Shown: positions 45,792 through 53,070 of the stretch, piece by piece | Position numbering within the stretch: the first letter of the stretch is position 1 | Layout: each line of letters starts with the position of its first letter | IMG/VR virus record: IMGVR_UViG_3300018421_000024 | Span: 1 to 63,231 of that record | Source of the DNA: a virus | Reading direction: 5' to 3' (one strand) | DNA: 63,231 nucleotides | Program-made: the position numbers and the translations under genes | The notes under the pieces: generated by a model | What the model was told of the DNA's origin: nothing | Database searches by the model: none | The model's input: the letters and a program-made list of their open reading frames with translations, nothing else

Positions 45792-46384
45792 TTACAATTT
45801 ATATTATTTCCATCGAAACCTTGTTTTACAGTTATAGGAAACCATTGAGAAAGAAGTTCGATATCACCAACATCATGATAGAGTTTTGGCAACGTGATAC
45901 TTTTCTTTTCAACAATCACACTGATGTTATAACCATAACATTTTACGCTTGCTTTCGAGCAGTCTAATCCAGCAAGTATCATTCTATACAATAATAATCC
46001 CGCGTTCCATAAACTTACATGGCCGCCAACTATATGATGTTTTAACGGAGGAACTGTAATTGCAATTACTCCTGTTTCTTTAACTTCGGAAATCATTTTA
46101 GTTAAGAAACTATGTGTATCATGTTGATGTTCTAAAACATGAGAACACCAAACAGCATCATGTTCTGTGAAGGATAATTTCATATAGTCACCTTCAATAA
46201 CATTTTCTCTGGCAGCATGATAGTCTGTCGAAGTTACTTGTTTACCATGACGAATAAAAAAATCTGTATGAAGACAACGACCACAACCTACATCAAGAAT
46301 GGTGTTAAAATTATATTTGTTTATCAGAAAATTTAATGTTTCATCTACATTAATAGTATTGTGTTTATGATTCACTTCTGCCAA
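45782..46384 (-). CDS. SAM-dependent methyltransferase (class I)
   Basis: A 200-residue methyltransferase with NTILDVGCGRCLHTDFF (motif I), VTSTDYH (motif II), AVWCSHVLEHQHDTHSFLTKM and GVIAITVPP. It is of the ubiE/Methyltransf_11 type common in polysaccharide clusters. It is the first gene of the island and overlaps the ligase-like gene stop by 13 bases. Confidence 0.86.
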   Translation of the reverse strand: MAEVNHKHNTINVDETLNFLINKYNFNTILDVGCGRCLHTDFFIRHGKQVTSTDYHAARENVIEGDYMKLSFTEHDAVWCSHVLEHQHDTHSFLTKMISEVKETGVIAITVPPLKHHIVGGHVSLWNAGLLLYRMILAGLDCSKASVKCYGYNISVIVEKKSITLPKLYHDVGDIELLSQWFPITVKQGFDGNNINCNWS

Positions 46385-47598
46385 CCTTTAATCACATCAG
46401 GACTGAAGTTCGCCTTAGAGAATTCCATGCGATCAACAATCTTGACAGCATTACCAATATGATCAATTGCAACAAACCCTTCTGGATTTGTTGTTCTGAA
46501 TCCGTCTCTTGTTCTCAAAAATGTATCGAGCGATGATGCTTGATTCATCTTATTAATAATCATTTGTTTTGCATCGACAAGTAAATTCATCAATGTGAAT
46601 AGATTCTGGAAGTCTCTTTGGTTATGATCAGAGAAAACCTTCATAACGTCCTTTCTCTTCTCTATCCAAGTATCTTTTGATTTCTGTGTTTTCTTAGTGT
46701 CTATTTCTTTCTGATAATAAGAATACATGTAATCAAATAAACCTTTCATGTGTGTACGCACATTTATTTTTCTTCCGGCGCGAACAAGCGTATTGTTGTA
46801 TGTCTTGGTGCGTAACAACAACTCATCATTCTCTTTGAATGCATTCAACAACGAGGCTGGTGTTTTTTGAAAGACAGCACCAGCATTTGATAACAGTGAG
46901 GTTATTTGAGCGGTCTCGGCTTTGGTGAACGTTGCGTTACCAGTTTCATCTCGGTATGTTGCATCTGTTTGCCATATTGTATTAGTTTGATTAAACGTAC
47001 TTGCTATGTTTTTACCGAAACTAGCAGACATAGATTCAAAATCACTACCAGTATAGACAGTGTGCCAGACAACACCAATTTTCGACCTGTTAATTCGTTT
47101 GCCGAGAGTAGAATTTGTAGGAACAGCATACACGATAGTATTAGGTTGGAAAGTATAATAAGATTGACCATCAATTGTCTCCGTTGATACATCACCTTTT
47201 GTAAACATCAGATCGCCTTGATAGACACCAGACTTGATGCCTAACTTGGAGAACTCTTCTAATGCAACCAATAATTTCTTTTGCAGGTCACCAGACGTAT
47301 CTGCCTTCACATCAGCAGGTGTCTTGTAGACTTTTGGATTTTTATTGAAGACACCTTTCTTCGCGACAAAGAATTTACCGTCTGAAGGGTCGATGCCTGC
47401 GAATACTGCGGGTGCGCCATCCCATTTTACTGTGCGGGAAACACGTGACTTTGAATTACCGGCAAGCATATCTCGCAAGTCACGAAGAAAGTCAATTGCC
47501 TGTCGAGCACCATCAACACCGTCATTGAGCACCAAATCCTCGATGTGCTCCATGTGTGTGTTCTTGGCTTCCATAATATACTGATTAAATGTTTGCAT
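46372..47598 (-). CDS. Ligase-like nucleotidyltransferase (KxDG, DUF6267-like)
   Basis: A 408-residue protein from ATG at 47598 (TAATG overlap with the lipoprotein stop). It carries motifs of covalent nucleotidyltransferases in order: VKWDGAPAVFAG (motif I, K-x-D-G), SGVYQGDLMFTKGD (motif III-like), NPEGFVAIDHIG (motif IV, E-G-x-V) and AVKIVDRMEFSKAN (motif V-like, V-K). Thus Lys in KWDG is the predicted nucleotide-accepting residue. The family is annotated as unknown (DUF6267-like) to my knowledge. RNA or DNA end joining is the simplest hypothesis, but capping-type reactions are also possible. Confidence 0.7.
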   Translation of the reverse strand: MQTFNQYIMEAKNTHMEHIEDLVLNDGVDGARQAIDFLRDLRDMLAGNSKSRVSRTVKWDGAPAVFAGIDPSDGKFFVAKKGVFNKNPKVYKTPADVKADTSGDLQKKLLVALEEFSKLGIKSGVYQGDLMFTKGDVSTETIDGQSYYTFQPNTIVYAVPTNSTLGKRINRSKIGVVWHTVYTGSDFESMSASFGKNIASTFNQTNTIWQTDATYRDETGNATFTKAETAQITSLLSNAGAVFQKTPASLLNAFKENDELLLRTKTYNNTLVRAGRKINVRTHMKGLFDYMYSYYQKEIDTKKTQKSKDTWIEKRKDVMKVFSDHNQRDFQNLFTLMNLLVDAKQMIINKMNQASSLDTFLRTRDGFRTTNPEGFVAIDHIGNAVKIVDRMEFSKANFSPDVIKGWQK

Positions 47599-47930
47599 TA
47601 TTGGTGATAACTCCCCCATAGACAATGTGCCATTTCGTGACCTAGTGTATCCACGTTCTCATCGTCTACACCTTTTGGTTGTATGATGTATATATCACAC
47701 CAAAAAGAAGACGGTTCCCCATCCACACCTTCATTCCAATTTGCAAAACCATGCAATCTTTCACTAGAAGATATTTTAGTACCATACAATCTTTCCAATT
47801 CTACACGACTTTCAGCTGTGTATACTGTTACTTCAATTGGTTTGCCAACTCTGTCGATACTACCAGATAATTTATTATCAGTGTCGCAACCAGAGATAAT
47901 GAGTAAGAGTAGTAGACTTAAATATTTCAT
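47598..47930 (-). CDS. Metzincin-type metalloprotease lipoprotein
   Basis: A 110-residue protein with a lipoprotein signal (LSLLLLLIISGC, Cys 15) and, near the C-terminus, HEMAHCLWGSYH at residues 98-109, an exact H-E-x-x-H-x-x-x-G-x-x-H zinc-binding motif. A metzincin of this size is unusually short; a following methionine turn is absent because the protein ends one residue after the motif. It should be exported and anchored in a membrane. Its ATG overlaps the previous stop (ATGA). Confidence 0.72.
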   Translation of the reverse strand: MKYLSLLLLLIISGCDTDNKLSGSIDRVGKPIEVTVYTAESRVELERLYGTKISSSERLHGFANWNEGVDGEPSSFWCDIYIIQPKGVDDENVDTLGHEMAHCLWGSYHQ

Positions 47931-49090
47931 AAAAGTTCTTTGCCTGTAGCCGGTTTACTTTTATAATCACACATGATGTGAGACGGGTAAGTACCAGACT
48001 GTTTGTTTCTTATGTTTATCTTGAAGTCGTAATAACTATTGCTGAATACTATATCTATTCTTTTTCCATTGCCTTGTTTTCCGCCATACTGTATCTCAAC
48101 ACTACCTGTCACATTTGCAAATTGTGGGTTTAATCTACCTGACATCTCCCAGAAATATATTCTATTCCCTTCCATTCCGTGAACCATCCAGTAACCTGAA
48201 CCGATTGCCGACTGTAGAAATTTCTTCAGTTTCATCGCATCGATTTTTGCGTTTACAGTTGGGAATCTTTTACCAGTACCATATTCATTAAAAACATCGC
48301 AAAACATTTTTTCATCTAGGCCAAACGTTTTGATTATTGCCTTCCCCATCGGCGTTTTGATTTTTTTTGCTTTCATCTGATCAGCAGGAAATGCAGTGCC
48401 TACACCCGCGTTCATGAATGTCAGAGTACTACTAAACTTTAGAGAAAGATAACTGAGTTTTCCATTCGCGTGTTCTAATGTTATGTCAGTTAATTTTTCA
48501 CCGTGCTTACTGTGTTCTTTTGGTGATATATACAACTGGTCGCCAGCAGAAGCAATAGGTCTCTTCTGATTCAATGCACCCATCGGTATAACTTTAGTAG
48601 CGGGTGAACCAATTTTTTTAGAACAAGCGTCAATAATTTTTTTGGCCTGTGATGCATAGGGTCCAGTTGCTTTCTTACCGTTGAGTATCGTGACAAGGTC
48701 GGCTTCTAAATCTTTCTCAAACTTAATACCTTTGTTTTCTTTGTCGCCGCCGGGGGGTTGACCGCCGAACTCTTCAGATTTTATCAATGATGTGACAGGC
48801 AATGTTTGCGAATTTTGTTTGCCAACATATTTACCTGTTATCTGTAAAGTTTTTTGTCCTCTAGGCGCGTCCTTCAGATCAAGTATAGCATCACCTATTT
48901 CCTTGATCTGTTTTTTTGTTTTTGTGCCTTTGTATTCTTTCGAACCTACGGTAATTGTATGAGCAGTGAATAATCCATTGTCTGTAGCAAACTCGGATGA
49001 ACGATCCGATGAGAAAACTTTTTCAGCAAAAATATAAGCTCGTGCTTCTTTACCATCTCTAGTAAGTTCGGTTATGGTAAGATTTGCCAT
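47927..49090 (-). CDS. Possible PD-(D/E)XK-like nuclease, late
   Basis: A 387-residue protein. In the centre, KLTDITLEHANGKLSYLSLKFSS has the look of an endonuclease core (D, then x-L-K at the end of the next strand), preceded by KGIKFEKDLEADL with an early Glu. The rest, including GYWMVHGMEGNRIYFWEMSG, is not recognised. The ribosome-binding site GGAG lies in the 3' arm of a perfect 9-bp hairpin, so translation may be conditional. Nuclease assignment is weak. Confidence 0.55.
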   Translation of the reverse strand: MANLTITELTRDGKEARAYIFAEKVFSSDRSSEFATDNGLFTAHTITVGSKEYKGTKTKKQIKEIGDAILDLKDAPRGQKTLQITGKYVGKQNSQTLPVTSLIKSEEFGGQPPGGDKENKGIKFEKDLEADLVTILNGKKATGPYASQAKKIIDACSKKIGSPATKVIPMGALNQKRPIASAGDQLYISPKEHSKHGEKLTDITLEHANGKLSYLSLKFSSTLTFMNAGVGTAFPADQMKAKKIKTPMGKAIIKTFGLDEKMFCDVFNEYGTGKRFPTVNAKIDAMKLKKFLQSAIGSGYWMVHGMEGNRIYFWEMSGRLNPQFANVTGSVEIQYGGKQGNGKRIDIVFSNSYYDFKINIRNKQSGTYPSHIMCDYKSKPATGKELL

Positions 49091-49095
49091 TGATT

Positions 49096-49118
49096 ATACT
49101 CCAAGGTTTTTGGAGTAT
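49096..49118 (-). promoter_or_regulatory. Hairpin sequestering the ribosome-binding site
   Basis: ATACTCCAA (49118-49110) pairs perfectly with TTGGAGTAT (49104-49096) on the minus strand around a 5-base loop. The GGAG Shine-Dalgarno of the gene starting at 49090 is inside the 3' arm. A GATAAATA (49123-49116) overlaps the 5' arm. Confidence 0.6.
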
Positions 49119-49121
49119 TTA

Positions 49122-49670
49122 TCACGCCGCTACATTGAACCAAGGAGGAATTTCGCGATTAGTCCATCGTGCAAAGTATGCTTTTGCTTCACAATAGTAG
49201 TTGCGATACGATGCAATAGAGTCACCTTCAACGATACACTGAGGGTATTGTTTCATCGCAGGAGGTGGTTCCGTAAACGGTCTGTCTTGAATATTAGACG
49301 GTGCTTCACTCAGTATATGTCCGAGTTTACGCCAACACTCATGTTCTTTACCGTAACGATGTGTGTACTCTTGTGCTAAATGTCGCCACATATCGTGCAA
49401 CCACATATAGTTAGCATACGACTCGCGAGTCCAGACGGCAGAAGGATGATTGACATGACAGGCCTTGTAAACAACATCATCATGTTCATCAAGACGATAT
49501 CGAACTATTTTACGACCTGCTTTGGTGCGATCTAGATATTGGGCACCGTCAATCACACGATGCGCGGTAGATAACAACTGTGCGTACTCTATGCACATCT
49601 TCACCACGTGTTTATCGCAGTGAAGCATGGCACAGTGTTTAGTGTTTTTGCTCAGATAAAAAACATTCAT
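49122..49670 (-). CDS. Pyrimidine-dimer DNA glycosylase-like protein
   Basis: A 182-residue protein opening with FYLSKNTKHCAMLHCDKHVVKMCIEYAQLLSTAHR, the conserved pattern of the Pyr_excise (DenV-related) family as seen in marine T4-like phages: HCDKHVVKM and AQLLSTAHR, then HPSAVWTRESYANYMWL and a PPPAM region. DenV of T4 excises UV-induced dimers. Whether this long form has the same catalytic N-terminal residue is not clear. Its ATG overlaps the stop of the small TM gene. Confidence 0.68.
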   Translation of the reverse strand: MNVFYLSKNTKHCAMLHCDKHVVKMCIEYAQLLSTAHRVIDGAQYLDRTKAGRKIVRYRLDEHDDVVYKACHVNHPSAVWTRESYANYMWLHDMWRHLAQEYTHRYGKEHECWRKLGHILSEAPSNIQDRPFTEPPPAMKQYPQCIVEGDSIASYRNYYCEAKAYFARWTNREIPPWFNVAA

Positions 49671-49789
49671 AATAAAATTTCTAATAATATTGAAAACAAT
49701 TTTTTGATTACTAATGGTATCAGGACTATAGTTCCTATTACCATAGAAAACATCAATACTATGTATAGTATACCAATAAATTCAATCAT
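49667..49789 (-). CDS. Tiny membrane protein (40 aa)
   Basis: A 40-residue, almost entirely hydrophobic peptide from ATG at 49789: it opens MIEFIGILYIVLMFSMVIGT, continues IVLIPLVIKK and ends in a hydrophobic helix. Its TGA overlaps the ATG of the next gene (ATGA). AAGG lies about ten bases before the start. It could span the membrane once or twice. Reality is supported by coupling, not by homology. Confidence 0.5.
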   Translation of the reverse strand: MIEFIGILYIVLMFSMVIGTIVLIPLVIKKLFSILLEILL

Positions 49790-49801
49790 TGTCAAATAAC
49801 C

Positions 49802-50104
49802 TTAACAGTCTCCTGATCTGCCGCACCAATATCTTCTGTTGTCGCGTTGCTCTTGGTCAAGCGCTCTATTCAATCTTCGATCAGACGCTCTTTGCCTGAT
49901 TCTCTGTTTGAGGCCTCTTACATAAGGACTATCACCTTCTATACGATGGTGTTCATAATGATGATGATCATATTTTGCGGTGATTACACCTGGATGATGA
50001 TCGTGATGTAAACAATCATCCCACGGTAGATTATCAGGTACTTCAAAAGAAGAACAACCAACAGAGAACATCGAAAGTAATAAAATAACAATTAATTTTT
50101 TCAT
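49802..50104 (-). CDS. Small His-rich lipoprotein
   Basis: A 100-residue protein from ATG at 50104, preceded by GGTGAT at seven bases (an ATG at 50119 is in frame). The signal peptide KKLIVILLLSMFSVGC ends in a lipobox. Residues about 30-55 are very His-rich (LHHDHHPGVITAKYDHHHYE), which may bind metal ions, and the rest is Arg-rich with a C-terminal Cys pair. Possible roles are metal scavenging or envelope modification; none is shown. Confidence 0.62.
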   Translation of the reverse strand: MKKLIVILLLSMFSVGCSSFEVPDNLPWDDCLHHDHHPGVITAKYDHHHYEHHRIEGDSPYVRGLKQRIRQRASDRRLNRALDQEQRDNRRYWCGRSGDC

Positions 50105-50119
50105 AAGAAATATCACCAT

Positions 50120-50308
50120 TTACTCAGTAATTTTTAGAAGTATAATATCGCCTTTTTTGTTTATCCAACAACATCCTTTATAGAGAAGTTCAACAGATGT
50201 AAAAAATAAATCCCAAATGAGACACGGCACACAAAGAACTACTAACAACAATATATTCTTCAAACCCATCTCATCTATCAAAGAACCAATTTTTTTTATT
50301 CTAAACAT
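50120..50308 (-). CDS. Small TM protein
   Basis: A 62-residue protein from ATG at 50308; GAGG lies about eight bases upstream, while a longer in-frame start at 50359 is atypical. A hydrophobic helix (LKNILLLVVLCVPCLIWDLFF) follows a basic N-terminus; two cysteines lie nearby. It overlaps the stop of the upstream gene. Function unknown. Confidence 0.55.
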   Translation of the reverse strand: MFRIKKIGSLIDEMGLKNILLLVVLCVPCLIWDLFFTSVELLYKGCCWINKKGDIILLKITE

Positions 50309-50537
50309 TTTCAATTTCCTCTTGTTCTTGGACGAAATCAAACAACATTTTTTCATCAATTAAATTTTCATCATTCAACTTTTCAATTGTCATCATCATG
50401 AAAGCCAATTTTTTCGTTAGACTGTTTCTGTCCCACTGGTTCGGTTCTGTTTTCTTACGTGATATCTTTGAACACAACTCTATGATTGAACCGCAGTCTT
50501 GTATCATTTTCATTAAAACTTCTTCACGATCATTCAT
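50301..50537 (-). CDS. Small helical protein, possibly degenerate MazG-like
   Basis: A 78-residue helical protein: EEVLMKMIQDCGSIIELCSK, SLTKKLAFMMMTIEKLND and an acidic end (QEQEEIENV). The pattern resembles small MazG-like phage proteins, where the first helix normally has E-E-x-x-E; here the metal-binding glutamates are replaced, so activity is doubtful. The link is weak. Confidence 0.55.
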   Translation of the reverse strand: MNDREEVLMKMIQDCGSIIELCSKISRKKTEPNQWDRNSLTKKLAFMMMTIEKLNDENLIDEKMLFDFVQEQEEIENV

Positions 50538-50539
50538 AA

Positions 50540-51220
50540 TTACTTACTTCGTTCGGCGTTAATCCATTTTTGTGCAAGTGAGTTCTTAGGTGTTTTCTTA
50601 GACCAAGCACTGATCTTTCGATAGGCTGATTGTGTTGCGCCTTCCCAGTTTGAACCTTCACTGTTGTCAACGATGATCATGTTACCTTTGAAGGTGTTCT
50701 GGAATTTACCAATGTTCTGTTGAACCTCGTTCCACATCTCTGTTACTTTCTTTTCGCCGACTGTACGCGCTCGTAACTTGTCGCGAGCAATTGCTGTCTT
50801 CAGATCGGTGTTGACAAAAATCATGGCAGTCTCGTAACCAAGATTCTCAAAATCTTTTCTCTGCTTATCAATTTTGGCATAGTCTTTACCAGTACCGTCA
50901 ATCACAATACCGAGTCGGCCTTTCAAGTAAGCGCCGAGTCTTTTACCAGTTAGTGTTTTGGACTTGTCTCTGATTGCTTGACCTTGCGCTGACCAAATAT
51001 CTTCTGGATCGGTAGTCAGACCAGCTTTCTGTAACTGTACCTCATAGATATCGTCAGAGTTTACAGTCTTAAAACCGAGAGCGGTCAGTGCTGTCTTGCC
51101 TACGATGAAGGATTTTCCAGAACCGGGGCCGCCTGCTAGAAAGACAGCCTTGAAGATAGCGGGATCATTCACACCTTCTTCAAGGTTTGTGAATGTATCA
51201 AAATCGAAAATACGTGACAT
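50540..51220 (-). CDS. P-loop kinase (zeta/AAA-33-like), late gene
   Basis: A 226-residue kinase-fold protein. FKAVFLAGGPGSGKSFIVGK is Walker A (about residues 24-43), TVNSDDIYE and GIVIDGTGKDYAKI resemble the substrate and Walker B regions of zeta-toxin or polynucleotide-kinase-like enzymes, and RARTVGEKKV could be the lid. CGGAGAAA lies before the ATG. An exact TATAAATA about 30 bases upstream makes it a late gene, unlike most nucleotide enzymes here. Substrate is unknown. Confidence 0.75.
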   Translation of the reverse strand: MSRIFDFDTFTNLEEGVNDPAIFKAVFLAGGPGSGKSFIVGKTALTALGFKTVNSDDIYEVQLQKAGLTTDPEDIWSAQGQAIRDKSKTLTGKRLGAYLKGRLGIVIDGTGKDYAKIDKQRKDFENLGYETAMIFVNTDLKTAIARDKLRARTVGEKKVTEMWNEVQQNIGKFQNTFKGNMIIVDNSEGSNWEGATQSAYRKISAWSKKTPKNSLAQKWINAERSK

Positions 51221-51242
51221 TGGTTTCTCCGGGTGAGTTCAT

Positions 51243-51704
51243 TTATAGAATATTTATATCAACACCGCTTTCTTTGAGAAAATTCAAGCCGCAACCTTTG
51301 CTTGCCTTGTACTCGTTTTTGACGTACACGTTTTTAATACCGCTTTGATATATCAACTTCGCACACTCAATGCAAGGTGTGTGAGTACAAAACAATGATG
51401 CGCCTTCGCAACTCTCTGGACTTCGTGCAACTTTAGCAATCGCGTTTGTCTCAGCATGTAGAACTTCTGGTTTGGTTTTGTATGTACCATAAATGTGTTT
51501 GTCTAATGCATTCACCTCAAAATTAACATTTGAATGCCATGTTTCACACTCATTAGACCAACCAGACGGCATACCATTGTAACCAATGGAAATAATACGA
51601 TTATCTTTTACAATAATCGCACCAACTTTTAGTTTCTGTGCAGTACTACACTCAGCCCATACCTCAGCGGTACGCATGAATGCTTCTACGTGTTTACTTT
51701 TCAT
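51243..51704 (-). CDS. Deoxycytidylate (dCMP) deaminase
   Basis: A 153-residue deaminase from ATG at 51704, where the stop of the preceding gene overlaps (ATGA) and AGGA lies eight bases upstream. VLHAETNAIAKVA gives the H-A-E zinc/catalytic site and CTHTPCIECAKLIY the P-C-x-x-C ligands; GYNGMPSGW and NECETWH are substrate-loop motifs of dCMP deaminases. It provides dUMP for ThyX, encoded at 60535. No zinc N-terminal His-rich extra domain is seen. Confidence 0.9.
   Translation of the reverse strand: MKSKHVEAFMRTAEVWAECSTAQKLKVGAIIVKDNRIISIGYNGMPSGWSNECETWHSNVNFEVNALDKHIYGTYKTKPEVLHAETNAIAKVARSPESCEGASLFCTHTPCIECAKLIYQSGIKNVYVKNEYKASKGCGLNFLKESGVDINIL
51251..51258 (-). promoter_or_regulatory. 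Late promoter -10 (TATAAATA) for P-loop kinase
   Basis: Exact TATAAATA in the last codons of the dCMP deaminase gene, 31 bases before the kinase ATG at 51220. It separates the late block 35.8-51.2 kb from the early cluster upstream. Confidence 0.7.
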
Positions 51705-51898
51705 CGACCATTTCCTACATATATCCACATATATGCACCTGCACCGATGTAGTCTCCACGGACATATCCCGCCATTTCCATGGCGTCATCCGTGTCTATA
51801 CCTTTCTTCTCTGCCCACTTCATGATGTAGTATGAACGCAATTTCTCAGGCATAACGTCCGCGAACTTTTCAACAATCTTCGGGTTTGCTGTTGTCAT
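51701..51898 (-). CDS. Small protein, unknown
   Basis: A 65-residue protein from ATG at 51898, with GAAGGAG five bases upstream; a longer frame to 51934 would need TTG and has no ribosome site. KIVEKFADVMPEKLRSYYIMKWAEKK is helical, and the C-terminus has DYIGAGAYMWIYVG. Coupled to the dCMP deaminase by a 4-base overlap. No family recognised. Confidence 0.65.
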   Translation of the reverse strand: MTTANPKIVEKFADVMPEKLRSYYIMKWAEKKGIDTDDAMEMAGYVRGDYIGAGAYMWIYVGNGR

Positions 51899-51926
51899 AC
51901 TGACTCCTTCAACTATACAATCCTTT

Positions 51927-52214
51927 TCACTCAACCTCTACAACAAACGCACTTGTATCTTGACCAGTACGAACGGATCTGATTTTAGTAACCGTCTGTC
52001 CGAACAGTTTTGATCCTAGTTCAACGTAAGGGCCGCCACTTGGATCAAACATACCAAGATCGTTCTCATCAATTCCGCTCTGACCCTCTTTACCTCCCAT
52101 GCGGCAGTACATCATAGAATCTCCAGTCATATAAAACTGAAATACATTCTCAGAGATTTCTTTCCAATAATATTCATCGCCGTAACGATTCTTTACGGGT
52201 TCACTCTGTCTCAT
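51927..52214 (-). CDS. Small protein, unknown
   Basis: A 95-residue protein from the second of two adjacent ATGs at 52214, six bases after GGAG. EYYWKEISENVFQFYMTGDS and GMFDPSGGPYVELGSKLFGQ suggest a compact beta-rich domain. It overlaps the zinc-ribbon gene upstream by 14 bases. No family is recognised. Confidence 0.65.
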   Translation of the reverse strand: MRQSEPVKNRYGDEYYWKEISENVFQFYMTGDSMMYCRMGGKEGQSGIDENDLGMFDPSGGPYVELGSKLFGQTVTKIRSVRTGQDTSAFVVEVE

Positions 52215-52392
52215 CATAATCTCCCATCTCTTGGCCCATGGCCCATTCTTGTTTGTGCGGTTCACACGCTTCACAGAAATGAAACTTATCTTCGTGGTCA
52301 AATCCATAATCAATGATGATACTACAACGATTACATAGTAATGCACCGTTGCCGCCATTAAAGCGCACATCCGCACGTTGATAGTGTACCAT
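52201..52392 (-). CDS. Small zinc-ribbon protein
   Basis: A 63-residue protein from ATG at 52392 (GAGG eight bases upstream; a GTG three bases earlier is possible). ALLCNRCSIIIDYGFDHEDK and FHFCEACEPH give two CxxC pairs about 23 residues apart, a zinc-ribbon arrangement. Small proteins of this type in phages often bind RNA polymerase or nucleic acid; here that is inference. Confidence 0.7.
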   Translation of the reverse strand: MVHYQRADVRFNGGNGALLCNRCSIIIDYGFDHEDKFHFCEACEPHKQEWAMGQEMGDYDETE

Positions 52393-52395
52393 CAC

Positions 52396-52590
52396 TCAAA
52401 CCTCACCGTTCCACATTGCTTCCATTTCTGCTCTATCTAAATTATACCCAATCGCACACATAAAGTCAACCCACTTTAGGAACATCTCTTTCACGTTCAT
52501 CTCAGTGGAATCAAAATCGAATGTCACTTTACCGTGATTGGTCTCATACGTCCATGTCACTTTGCTTGTATAATCATCCTCAATCAACAT
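52396..52590 (-). CDS. Small acidic protein, unknown
   Basis: A 64-residue protein from ATG at 52590. VTWTYETNHGKVTFDFDS forms two likely strands followed by a helix (NVKEMFLKWVDFMCAIGY). It overlaps the upstream gene end by 11 bases. Nothing else is recognised. Confidence 0.62.
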   Translation of the reverse strand: MLIEDDYTSKVTWTYETNHGKVTFDFDSTEMNVKEMFLKWVDFMCAIGYNLDRAEMEAMWNGEV

Positions 52591-52819
52591 AAACACTCAC
52601 TTCAAAAAGATTTCCACGAAGGCAATTGACAGTACCGCCAAAATGACCTGGATGTTTGACACCGTTTTTAATCTCTATCCATTCATCAAAAGATAAATTA
52701 CCATGTCTGTCAACCGCGGTGATAATGCGTTGAGACGGCCAAGAAGTTTCCGCATCGGTCAAATAAACATGGTAAGTGTGAGTCGCGGTTCCTCGGTGAA
52801 CAAGGCCTTCAATCTTCAT
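52580..52819 (-). CDS. Small protein, unknown
   Basis: A 79-residue protein with HRGTATHTYHVYLTDAE, RIITAVDRHGNLSFDEWIEI and HFGGTVNCLRGNLFEVSVYV, likely all-beta. The start overlaps the preceding stop by four bases. It belongs to the early cluster of ten small genes driven from 54.4-54.6 kb. Confidence 0.65.
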   Translation of the reverse strand: MKIEGLVHRGTATHTYHVYLTDAETSWPSQRIITAVDRHGNLSFDEWIEIKNGVKHPGHFGGTVNCLRGNLFEVSVYVD

Positions 52820-53070
52820 AAGTCAGTTTCCTCAATATAGGGGTAGCAAGTCATGGCAGATTGCTTTTCATTCCATTCATATAGTATTTCTTCGAAAATC
52901 GCAGCAGCTGCTTCCAGACCACAGAGATATCCTTCGTCATATCCTACTAATTCTTTATCCCTATTTACAGAAGTGTTACGAGATGCCGCGACATTAGATT
53001 TATATTTATCGTATATCGCCTTCGCTAGACGATCATCCAGTTTAAGCAATAGATCAGTTACAGTTATCAT
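52816..53070 (-). CDS. Small helical protein, unknown
   Basis: An 84-residue protein: VTDLLLKLDDRLAKAIYDKY and GYDEGYLCGLEAAAAIFEEIL are two helices with an acidic surface. Four-base overlaps connect it to both neighbours. No family is recognised. Confidence 0.65.
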   Translation of the reverse strand: MITVTDLLLKLDDRLAKAIYDKYKSNVAASRNTSVNRDKELVGYDEGYLCGLEAAAAIFEEILYEWNEKQSAMTCYPYIEETDL

